The notes under the pieces are model-generated. The model did not search any database. It had not been told where the DNA came from and was given only the letters and a program-made list of their open reading frames with translations. The position numbers were made by a program, and so were the translations under genes. This document shows, in pieces, positions 1 through 5,684 of a stretch of 9,712 nucleotides of DNA. Origin of the DNA: CAMQVM01 sp044433365. Its GTDB lineage: Bacteria > Bacteroidota > Bacteroidia > Bacteroidales > Rikenellaceae. Position 1 is the first letter of the stretch. Each line of letters starts with the position of its first letter. The stretch is from the NCBI GenBank assembly GCA_044433365.1, contig JAWXTR010000101.1, forward strand, positions 1 to 9,712, read 5' to 3'.

Positions 1-29
1 GAGATGAGATTTTTTGCTATTGAATCGAA

Positions 30-48
30 AATATAGTGGTTCTATATT
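30..48. other. short hairpin in gene-free left flank
   Basis: Bases 1-141 show no convincing gene. Within them AATATAG (30-36) and CTATATT (42-48) form a perfect 7-bp stem around the loop TGGTT. It lies downstream of the minus-strand transporter gene, so it could mark that transcript's 3' end, but no clear U-tract follows on either strand. A hairpin with the same loop and a compensated stem occurs at 5179-5193. Confidence 0.35.
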
Positions 49-141
49 GAGATTTAATAGTGAAAAATATCGCTCCAAGAGTGCTATTAAGAATATGGCA
101 ATAATTTTTTACACTACTTAAATACAAAATTTAGAACTACG

Positions 142-1071
142 CTATATAATGTAAAGAATAGAGAAAAGCGAAACACCCGATGCCACAATCCAGAGAATTA
201 CACCCAAAATTAATGGTCTTGCACCCACTTTTTTAATAGACTTAATTGATAGTGATGCTCCAATTAGATATAGAGTAGCGGTAAGGGCATATTTACTATA
301 TCCAAATATTTTTGCTCCAATTGCTTCGAAATTTGGGGTGTAACTACTAATTAGCATTGCACCAATAAATAGAAAAATAAACCATGGAATCGAAATTTTT
401 GAATTTTTCTTTTTAAATAGAAATATAGTAACTATCGAAAGCGGTATAATCCAAAGCGCACGTGCAAGTTTTACGGTAGTAGCAATTTTTAGAGCCTCCT
501 CGCCATACGAAGCTGCTGCACCCACAACAGAGCTTGTGTCGTGTATGGCTATAGCACTCCAAAGACCAAATTCTTGTTGTGAAAGCAATAGAAAATGACC
601 TATAGCAGGAAAAAGAAATAGCGCAATTGAGTTTAAAAAGAATATAACACCCAGCGAAACACTCATCTCATTGTCGTTTGCCTCGACTACGGGTCCTATT
701 GCGGCAATTGCACTTCCACCGCAAATTGCAGTGCCCGAAGCTGTAAGATGAGCTGTTTTACGCTCAATTTTCAGAGCTTTTCCAATAAAATAACCAAGAG
801 TTATGGTAAGTGTAATCGAAAAAATAGTGAGAAGTAGACCATCTTTCCCAGCCTCAATGGCATCCATTACGTTCATTCCAAATCCAAGACCTACAACCGA
901 TGCTTTTAGAAGTAACGATGAGACCTTTTTACCTAACTTTACATAAGGATTTCCAAAAAATAGTGTAAACAAAAATCCTGTTAATAGAGCAACTGGAGAG
1001 GAGATAAACCCTAGCATACAAATTACGAAAATTGAGATAAAAGCAATCTGTTTTAATGTAGTCTTGTTCAT
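142..1071 (-). CDS. YeiH/YadS family putative sulfate exporter (UPF0324)
   Basis: A 309-residue, very hydrophobic protein with about nine to ten predicted membrane helices, matching the usual length of the YeiH family (Pfam Cons_hypoth698). Family landmarks are visible: GTAICGGSAIAA at residues 113-124, HDTSSVVGAA at 177-186, and KLARALWIIP at 201-210. Members are annotated as putative sulfate or sulfite exporters of the inner membrane. The substrate is an annotation tradition and has rarely been shown. The ATG at 1071 lies about 29 nt after a well-formed Bacteroidota -7 box, which supports this start. The gene is divergent from the cupin/cysteine-rich pair, so a shared sulfur or redox role is conceivable but inferred. 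The family assignment is firm; the transported substrate is not. Confidence 0.9.
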   Translation of the reverse strand: MNKTTLKQIAFISIFVICMLGFISSPVALLTGFLFTLFFGNPYVKLGKKVSSLLLKASVVGLGFGMNVMDAIEAGKDGLLLTIFSITLTITLGYFIGKALKIERKTAHLTASGTAICGGSAIAAIGPVVEANDNEMSVSLGVIFFLNSIALFLFPAIGHFLLLSQQEFGLWSAIAIHDTSSVVGAAASYGEEALKIATTVKLARALWIIPLSIVTIFLFKKKNSKISIPWFIFLFIGAMLISSYTPNFEAIGAKIFGYSKYALTATLYLIGASLSIKSIKKVGARPLILGVILWIVASGVSLFSILYII

Positions 1072-1100
1072 TTGAGTAATATTTTATAATTTTTACACTG

Positions 1101-1131
1101 CAAAGATATTTTATCTTCATAACTAAAACAA
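1101..1131 (-). promoter_or_regulatory. Bacteroidota-type promoter of the YeiH-family gene
   Basis: On the minus strand the -7 box TATCTTTG (complement of 1101-1108) is a perfect TAnnTTTG. It is preceded by TTG (complement of 1129-1131) with a 20-nt spacer, as expected for the primary sigma factor of this phylum. Transcription should begin about 5-8 nt below 1101, giving a leader of roughly 25 nt. Confidence 0.75.
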
Positions 1132-1167
1132 GATACAAATAATTGTGATTGATAACTTTTAGTTATA

Positions 1168-1200
1168 TTATACACTTTAACGATATTATTATTACCTTTG
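1168..1200 (+). promoter_or_regulatory. promoter of the cupin / cysteine-rich pair
   Basis: TACCTTTG at 1193-1200 is a perfect TAnnTTTG -7 box. The -33 position holds TTA (1168-1170) rather than TTG, so this half is weak. The box overlaps the possible TTG start at 1198, which favours the ATG at 1219 as the true start and leaves a leader of only about 13 nt. Confidence 0.6.
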
Positions 1201-1218
1201 CATAAAAATTACGATTGT

Positions 1219-1554
1219 ATGAGAGTTAAAAAGTATGATACTGAGTTTGAAACCATAGCGGAAGGTGTAAAACGTCATTTTATCTACGGTGATAAGATTA
1301 TGAGTGTAGTTGTAGAGTTTAGTGGCGGACCAAAGAGTGTGCCTGATCCATACCACTCTCATCCACACGAGCAAACTTGTTATATTGCTGAGGGCGAAGT
1401 ACTTTTTTTTGCTAAGGGCGATGAAACGCTACACTTAAAAAGCGGTGATATGGTATATATCGAGCCAAATCAACCGCACACAATTCAGCTTCTTACCGAA
1501 AATGCTCGATTGATTGATAATTTTACACCAGTAAGAGAAGATTTTTTAAAATAG
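1219..1554 (+). CDS. small single-domain cupin protein
   Basis: A 111-residue single cupin barrel. The first cupin motif is present as H46-S-H48-P-H-E51, followed by the glycine-rich turn AEGEV (57-61). The second motif is GDMVYIEPNQPH (76-87) with its metal-ligand histidine H87. This is a complete set of ligands (His, His, Glu, His), so metal binding is likely. Small cupins range from dioxygenases to isomerases and ligand sensors, and nothing here fixes the substrate. An in-frame TTG at 1198 would add seven residues, but it lies inside the -7 box. The cysteine-rich gene follows after 5 nt, so the two are almost surely co-transcribed. Family assignment is firm; function is unknown. Confidence 0.85.
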   Translation: MRVKKYDTEFETIAEGVKRHFIYGDKIMSVVVEFSGGPKSVPDPYHSHPHEQTCYIAEGEVLFFAKGDETLHLKSGDMVYIEPNQPHTIQLLTENARLIDNFTPVREDFLK

Positions 1555-1559
1555 ATAAA

Positions 1560-2030
1560 ATGGAACAAAACAGTAAAAAAATAGAGGCGGTAAATCTATT
1601 TCGTGAGGGTTATAACTGTGCTCAGTCGGTAGTAGTTGCCTTTCATAATGAGTGTGGAATGAGCAAAGAGATGGCTGAGAGTATAGCAGCACCTTTCGGA
1701 GCAGGAATTGGTCGCCAAAGAGAGGTTTGTGGTGCAGTTAGCGGCATGTGTTTGGTGTTAGGTGCTACTAGCCACTTCGATAGTAACGAAAAAAGAGAGG
1801 GAAGAGCCACTATTTACGCCACTACGCAAGAGCTTTGCGCTGAATTTAAAGCAGCACACGGTTCGATTGTGTGTCGTGAAATTTTAAAGGGTGGAGCCTC
1901 TACATATCCAATGCCTGAGGAGCGTACAGTTGAATATTATGCAAAACGTCCTTGCGAGAGATGTGTAGAAGATGCTGCTGGACTGATTGCAAATTTTCTT
2001 GAGCAAAATAAGCGATCTCAAAATATATAA
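1560..2030 (+). CDS. C_GCAxxG_C_C family protein (cysteine-rich, probable redox/metal protein)
   Basis: A 156-residue soluble protein with eight cysteines: 20, 32, 57, 64, 93, 105, 132 and 135. The defining signature is present: GYNCAQSV at 18-24, then C57-G-A-V-S-G-M-C64, and downstream C105 and the pair C132-E-R-C135. The family (TIGR01909, Pfam C_GCAxxG_C_C) is widespread in anaerobes. It is thought to be redox-active or metal-binding, but has no settled biochemical role. No signal peptide is visible, so it should act in the cytoplasm. It starts 5 nt after the cupin stop codon and forms an operon with it. A clear terminator does not follow. An AT-only stem (2044-2051 with 2061-2068) overlaps the next promoter and may serve partly. 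Confidence 0.88.
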   Translation: MEQNSKKIEAVNLFREGYNCAQSVVVAFHNECGMSKEMAESIAAPFGAGIGRQREVCGAVSGMCLVLGATSHFDSNEKREGRATIYATTQELCAEFKAAHGSIVCREILKGGASTYPMPEERTVEYYAKRPCERCVEDAAGLIANFLEQNKRSQNI

Positions 2031-2067
2031 ATGTTTGAAAATAAACTAAAAAATAAAAAATTTTAGT

Positions 2068-2075
2068 TATATTTG
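2068..2075 (+). promoter_or_regulatory. -7 box of the ftsY-rimO promoter
   Basis: TATATTTG matches TAnnTTTG exactly, but no TTG is found 19-21 nt upstream, so the -33 part is weak or absent. A start near 2081 would give an 85-nt leader ahead of ftsY. An 8-bp AT-only stem, AACTAAAA (2044-2051) with TTTTAGTT (2061-2068), overlaps it. Confidence 0.5.
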
Positions 2076-2085
2076 CAAGAAAAGA

Positions 2086-2117
2086 GTGTAAATAGTTTGA
2101 TTATTGTATATTTACAC
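2086..2117 (+). promoter_or_regulatory. inverted repeat in the ftsY leader
   Basis: GTGTAAATA (2086-2094) and TATTTACAC (2109-2117) are perfect 9-bp inverted repeats around a 14-nt loop, placed just after the expected transcription start. It could be an operator bound as a dimer site or an mRNA 5' stem-loop. No known riboswitch or leader class is recognised. Confidence 0.4.
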
Positions 2118-2164
2118 AATAACATAACCAAAGGGAGACTAAAAACCCCTATAAAAATAGAAAA

Positions 2165-3127
2165 ATGGGATTTTTTGATATTTTTAAGAAAAGCAAAGAA
2201 CAATCGCATCAAGACCTAGAACAGGGGCTACAAAAGACTAAAGAGAGCGTTTTACAAAAGATTAAAAAAGCTGTCGTTGGTAAAAGTAGCGTAGATGCTG
2301 AGGTTCTTGATAATTTGGAAGAGATTTTAATTACATCCGATGTTGGCGTTGATACAACTATCAATATTATAAATCGCATCGAGAAACGAGTTGCCAAAGA
2401 TAAATATGTCTCTTCTGACGAGCTAAACTGTATGCTGAAAGAGGAGATTGTGGGGCTTCTTCATGAGAGTGGAGAGGGTAAAGATGGCGGATTTGATATT
2501 GAAGGAAGTGGTAAAAAACCGTTTGTAATCATGGTAATTGGCGTTAATGGCGTTGGAAAAACCACAACCATCGGAAAATTGGCTGCTCGCTACAGTGCCG
2601 AAGGAAAACAGGTGGTTTTGGGTGCTGCCGACACTTTTCGTGCTGCTGCTGTCGATCAACTTACAATTTGGGCTGAAAGAGCTGGTGTAAAAATCGTAAA
2701 ACAGGCAATGGGTAGCGACCCTGCTTCTGTTGCATTCGATACAGTATCTTCGGCAGTAAGCTGTGGTGCAGATGTTGTTATTATCGACACTGCAGGTCGT
2801 CTACACAACAAAATTAACCTTATGAACGAGCTTACAAAAATCAAAAAGGTGATGTCTAAAGTGATAGACAACGCTCCTGATGAGGTGATGCTAGTGTTGG
2901 ATGGCTCTACTGGTCAAAATGCCTTTGAGCAAGCTCGCCAATTTACTGCTGCTACAGATGTCACCTCACTAGCAGTGACAAAATTGGATGGAACTGCAAA
3001 AGGTGGGGTAGTAATTGGTATTTCCGACCAATTTAAAATCCCTGTGCGATATATTGGGGTTGGAGAGGGTGTCGACCATCTTCGTCCTTTTAATCGTGAG
3101 GAGTTTGTCGAAACACTATTTTCTTAG
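2165..3127 (+). CDS. ftsY: signal recognition particle receptor FtsY
   Basis: A 320-residue SRP GTPase. It pairs with Ffh-SRP at the membrane and, through reciprocal GTP hydrolysis, hands translating ribosomes to the Sec translocon. The N-terminal amphipathic stretch MGFFDIFKK and helical NG-domain bundle (to about residue 105) lack the long acidic A domain of E. coli FtsY, which is normal for this phylum. G-domain motifs are all present: P-loop GVNGVGKT (126-133), DTFRAAA (156-162), DTAGR (208-212), TKLDG (272-276) and the closing GVGEG..DL-type region (298-306). The ATG at 2165 is the only start giving the standard N-terminus. It leads rimO by 21 nt. In many Bacteroidales, rpmB, rpmG and a small DUF4295 gene precede it; here they are absent. 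Confidence 0.97.
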   Translation: MGFFDIFKKSKEQSHQDLEQGLQKTKESVLQKIKKAVVGKSSVDAEVLDNLEEILITSDVGVDTTINIINRIEKRVAKDKYVSSDELNCMLKEEIVGLLHESGEGKDGGFDIEGSGKKPFVIMVIGVNGVGKTTTIGKLAARYSAEGKQVVLGAADTFRAAAVDQLTIWAERAGVKIVKQAMGSDPASVAFDTVSSAVSCGADVVIIDTAGRLHNKINLMNELTKIKKVMSKVIDNAPDEVMLVLDGSTGQNAFEQARQFTAATDVTSLAVTKLDGTAKGGVVIGISDQFKIPVRYIGVGEGVDHLRPFNREEFVETLFS

Positions 3128-3148
3128 TGGAACATTTAAAAATTATTA

Positions 3149-4447
3149 ATGAAAAAAATAAATATTATAACCTTAGGGTGTTCAAAAAACACTGTTGATT
3201 CAGAGCATATTATGAGCCAAATAGAGGGTAAAGGATACTCTATCGCTCTAACTGATAAGGAGAGAGAGGAGGCTCGAATAGTCGTGATTAACACCTGCGG
3301 TTTTATTGCCGATGCCAAAGAGGAGTCGATTGATATGATTTTGGAGTATGCTGAGGCAAAAAATGAGGGATTGATTGACCATCTTTATGTGATGGGCTGC
3401 CTTTCGGAGCGTTACAGAGATGATTTAATCGAAGAAATTCCTGAAGTTGACTCATTTTTTGGGGCAAAATCTATAGTTGAGGTTGTGGAGGGTTTAAATG
3501 TAAAATATGACTCAAATTTGGATAGCGAGCGTATTTTAACAACTCCAAGCCATTATGCTTACCTAAAAATTTCGGAGGGTTGTAATAGAGGTTGTAGCTA
3601 TTGTGCTATTCCGCTTATTCGTGGTCGTCACATATCTGTACCAATGGAGACTCTTGTTGAAGAGGCTGAAAATTTAGCAAAAAAAGGAGTAAAAGAGCTA
3701 CTTATAATTGCGCAAGATACAACATTTTACGGTATTGACCTCTATGGTGAGCGTAAAATTGCTGAGCTAATGAGCCGACTTGCAAAGGTCGAAGGTTTGG
3801 AATGGATTCGTCTGCACTATGCCTATCCATCTCAATTTCCAGAAGAGCTAATAGAAGTGATGGCAAATGAACCTAAAATTTGTAAATATTTAGATATTCC
3901 ACTTCAACATATCTCTGATAGACAGCTCGATATGATGCGCCGTCAAACTTCAAAAAACCAGACAATTGACCTTATTGAGAAGTTGAGAGCAGCAATGCCT
4001 GATATTGCGCTCCGTACCACGTTTATTGTAGGTCACTGCGACGAAACTCAGCAGGAGTATGATGAACTTATTGAGTTTTTAAAGTGGGCAAAATTCGAAC
4101 GTGCAGGAGTATTCCCATATAGTGTGGAAGAGGGCACATATTCTGCTGAAAAATTTGAAGATAATGTTGAGCTGGAAGAGAAAGAGAGAAGAGCCGAAAA
4201 ATTAATGATGATTCAAGAGCAAATTTCTTTCGAAAACAACCAAAAATTGATTGGAAAAGAGCTAAAAGTTGTAATTGATAGAGTAGAAGATGAATATTTT
4301 GTCGGGCGTAGTCAGTACGACTCACCAGAGGTAGATCAAGAGGTTTATATCAGAAGTAATAAGCAGTTAGCTATTGGAAATTTCTACAATGTGGTAGTAA
4401 ATGATGCTCAATCTTTCGAACTTTATGCAACTTTTGAAAAAAAATAA
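3149..4447 (+). CDS. rimO: ribosomal protein S12 methylthiotransferase RimO
   Basis: A 432-residue radical-SAM methylthiotransferase, the usual family length. It adds a methylthio group to the conserved aspartate of ribosomal protein S12, using two iron-sulfur clusters and S-adenosylmethionine. The N-terminal UPF0004 domain supplies C11 (in LGCSKN), C50 (in NTCGF) and C84 (in MGCLSERY) for the auxiliary cluster. The radical-SAM loop is C145-N-R-G-C149-S-Y-C152. A C-terminal TRAM domain spans about 365-430. LGCSKNTVDSE and the GCNRGCSYC context favour RimO over the tRNA enzyme MiaB. The start at 3149 lies 21 nt after ftsY, so one transcript is likely. No good terminator follows before the next promoter at 4459. 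Confidence 0.96.
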   Translation: MKKINIITLGCSKNTVDSEHIMSQIEGKGYSIALTDKEREEARIVVINTCGFIADAKEESIDMILEYAEAKNEGLIDHLYVMGCLSERYRDDLIEEIPEVDSFFGAKSIVEVVEGLNVKYDSNLDSERILTTPSHYAYLKISEGCNRGCSYCAIPLIRGRHISVPMETLVEEAENLAKKGVKELLIIAQDTTFYGIDLYGERKIAELMSRLAKVEGLEWIRLHYAYPSQFPEELIEVMANEPKICKYLDIPLQHISDRQLDMMRRQTSKNQTIDLIEKLRAAMPDIALRTTFIVGHCDETQQEYDELIEFLKWAKFERAGVFPYSVEEGTYSAEKFEDNVELEEKERRAEKLMMIQEQISFENNQKLIGKELKVVIDRVEDEYFVGRSQYDSPEVDQEVYIRSNKQLAIGNFYNVVVNDAQSFELYATFEKK

Positions 4448-4458
4448 TTAATAAACTA

Positions 4459-4488
4459 TTGCAATATTCAACAAAAATTGTAACTTTG
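4459..4488 (+). promoter_or_regulatory. strong Bacteroidota-type promoter abutting the next start codon
   Basis: TTG at 4459-4461 and TAACTTTG at 4481-4488 are separated by 19 nt, the best complete promoter in the window. The -7 box ends one base before the ATG at 4490, so transcription is expected at or just after that ATG. The mRNA could therefore be leaderless or start within the first codons. Confidence 0.7.
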
Positions 4489-4489
4489 T

Positions 4490-4789
4490 ATGGACAAAAC
4501 GTTAAATCTTGAAGAAAAACTAACGCTTTTATCAAAAAAGGTATTTCTTTTAATTGAAAGAAATTCTCGCCTTGAAAAAGATAATAGAGCGTTAACGTAT
4601 AAGATTGAACGTTTGACACAAGAGAGAGCAGAACAGCAGATAGTGATAAATTCACTCTCTAGCGAGTTAAAGACTCGAAAACTCTCTGGAGCTTTCATCG
4701 AAAGTGAGGGTGACAAAGAGAATGCAAAAAAGACAATCGAGAAAATCTTGCGGGAGATTGACGATTGTATAGCACTGATTAATAAGTAA
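4490..4789 (+). CDS. short coiled-coil protein preceding zapA (ZapB-like candidate)
   Basis: A 99-residue protein. Residues about 7-62 form a charged heptad-patterned coiled coil. The C-terminal part (70-99) ends in REIDDCIALINK, resembling the conserved tail of small hypothetical proteins found upstream of zapA in Bacteroidales. No enzyme motif, signal or membrane segment is present. Its size, coiled coil and place 11 nt before zapA suggest a structural partner in FtsZ-ring assembly, like ZapB in proteobacteria. That is inference from context, and I see no sequence identity with ZapB. Only one ATG is available (4490), and it almost touches the -7 box, leaving little or no leader. A downstream non-ATG start cannot be excluded. 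Confidence 0.78.
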   Translation: MDKTLNLEEKLTLLSKKVFLLIERNSRLEKDNRALTYKIERLTQERAEQQIVINSLSSELKTRKLSGAFIESEGDKENAKKTIEKILREIDDCIALINK

Positions 4790-4800
4790 GTATATTTATT

Positions 4801-5103
4801 ATGGCTAGTGATAACAGATTAAGCATAACAGTTAGGGTAGGCGATAAAATCTATCCTATGAAGATAAATCGAGAGGATGAGAAGCAAATTAGAGATGCAG
4901 CTGACAAATTAAATGAGATGTATGCACGTTTTGGTTCGAAAATTGAACATTCACTCGATAGAATGGCTCTTGTAGCACTTGAAATGACTCGACAAGCGGC
5001 GATAGCTACTGGTAAAGAGCAGATTGAAAGGGCTATAGAGCAGATAGATGGTATCTGTAGAGATATTGATCTGAGTTATGCTGATAGTGATGAAGGTATC
5101 TAA
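4801..5103 (+). CDS. zapA: cell division protein ZapA
   Basis: A 100-residue ZapA-family protein (PF05164). ZapA binds FtsZ and cross-links its filaments at the division site. The N-terminal beta-rich segment LSITVRVGDKIYPMKI (7-22) and the following EEKQIRDAADKLNEMY-type helix, then the long helix through residue 90, are the standard ZapA layout. Length is typical. It is read from the promoter at 4459 together with the upstream coiled-coil gene. As in E. coli, a 6S-type RNA lies downstream of zapA, here separated by a 161-bp palindromic element. Confidence 0.92.
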   Translation: MASDNRLSITVRVGDKIYPMKINREDEKQIRDAADKLNEMYARFGSKIEHSLDRMALVALEMTRQAAIATGKEQIERAIEQIDGICRDIDLSYADSDEGI

Positions 5104-5243
5104 TTTAGATAGCATAATCAACAATTATAGATAATTTCTTTAATAGAAATAACGTTCTTTAAATAGATATAAGTAATCTACAGTGGTTCTGTATTACAAT
5201 ATAATGTTACATCATTATTAGATAATAACTGTAATTTACTTTA
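5104..5243. other. AT-rich spacer after zapA with small hairpins
   Basis: No gene is visible. Small stems include TTTCT/AGAAA near 5136-5151, TACAG-TGGTT-CTGTA at 5179-5193 (same loop as the hairpin at 30-48), and TTATTA/TAATAA at 5215-5228. None has a proper U-tract, so the 3' end of the zapA message is unclear. TACTTTAG at 5237-5244 resembles a -7 box and is nearly repeated at 5407-5414 on the other side of the palindromic element. Confidence 0.4.
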
Positions 5244-5404
5244 GGGAACTTCTAAAAATTGGATTTTAACGCTTTTTCATTTTGAGGCTTCATCTTTGAA
5301 TTTCACAAAATGCACCGTAGTCACCGCTACGCCCACATTTTGTAAAATCAAAATCTAAAACCTCAAAATAAAAAATCGAATAAAACCAATTATTAGAACT
5401 CCCC
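5244..5404. mobile_element. 161-bp fold-back (MITE-like) palindromic element
   Basis: The ends GGGAACTTCTAAAAATTGG (5244-5262) and CCAATTATTAGAACTCCCC (5386-5404) are inverted repeats matching at 16 of 19 positions. Partial complementarity continues inward along nearly the whole element, for example ATTTTGAGG with CCTCAAAAT and CACAAAATG with CATTTTGT. It ends at an apical GTAG-TCACCG-CTAC centred at 5323-5324, the exact midpoint. It is flanked by TTTACTTTA (5235-5243) and TTTATCTTA (5405-5413), 7 of 9 identical, consistent with an aged 9-bp target duplication. No ORF is inside. It is best read as a non-autonomous transposable or REP-like element; the transposase source is unknown. Confidence 0.7.
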
Positions 5405-5406
5405 TT

Positions 5407-5414
5407 TATCTTAG
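5407..5414 (+). promoter_or_regulatory. candidate -7 box of the 6S RNA gene
   Basis: TATCTTAG differs from TAnnTTTG at one position and lies about 6 nt before the inferred 5' end of the RNA. The -33 position falls inside the palindromic element and contains no TTG, so the promoter looks altered or weak. Confidence 0.4.
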
Positions 5415-5419
5415 AGAAA

Positions 5420-5630
5420 AGAGTTCCCGCATGGATCTTTCTCTGGTTTGCGAAACTTAACAATCAATATTATTCCGAGTCAAATCGGGTAATCAAAAAC
5501 AGGCCTTACCCTCTTTTGAGGTTTCTGCCCCTTGGGGTGGGACGTTGGACGTTTGCGGTACATCGTTTGGCTCTACAAAATTTCTTTTAGGAGTTTTCGT
5601 CACAACCGAGGAGTTCATGTGGGTTTTTTT
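5420..5630 (+). ncRNA. ssrS: 6S RNA (regulator of RNA polymerase holoenzyme)
   Basis: This non-coding stretch of about 205 nt folds into one long rod, the hallmark of 6S RNA. The closing stem pairs CCCGCATGGAT (5426-5436) with GTTCATGTGGG (5613-5623). It continues with CTCtGGTTtG (5441-5450) to CAACCGAG (5603-5610), then CGAAA-CT (5451-5457) to AG-tTTTCG (5592-5599). A poorly paired central bubble follows, then an apical arm bounded by GCC/GGC (5503-5505, 5569-5571) and TACC/GGTA (5507-5510, 5557-5560), containing CCCC-TT-GGGG at 5528-5537. A run of seven T follows the closing stem (5624-5630). The position between zapA and rny supports the call, and E. coli ssrS is also next to zapA. 6S RNA mimics an open promoter and sequesters housekeeping holoenzyme. 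Exact ends are estimates. Confidence 0.8.
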
Positions 5631-5642
5631 ATGAAAACTTTG

Positions 5643-5657
5643 AGCAGAAAATCTGCT
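5643..5657 (+). terminator. weak hairpin between 6S RNA and rny
   Basis: AGCAGA-AAA-TCTGCT is a perfect 6-bp stem followed by TTATAAAT. It could back up termination of the 6S RNA or be part of the rny leader. The T-run is too short for a confident intrinsic terminator. Confidence 0.3.
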
Positions 5658-5684
5658 TTATAAATAATTAATTAACAAATATAT

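Noticed and set aside
1198..1218. TTG start giving a cupin seven residues longer
   Set aside because: It lies inside the perfect -7 box TACCTTTG (1193-1200), so it would not be transcribed from that promoter. The ATG at 1219 gives a normal cupin N-terminus.
2081..2164. Riboswitch or attenuator upstream of ftsY
   Set aside because: Only one simple stem is visible. There is no conserved aptamer pattern and no terminator/antiterminator pair, so it is reported only as an inverted repeat.
2209..2871. Several minus-strand ORFs of 60-80 codons across ftsY, and similar ones in rimO
   Set aside because: They are shadows of strongly conserved plus-strand genes, with no recognisable protein motif or promoter.
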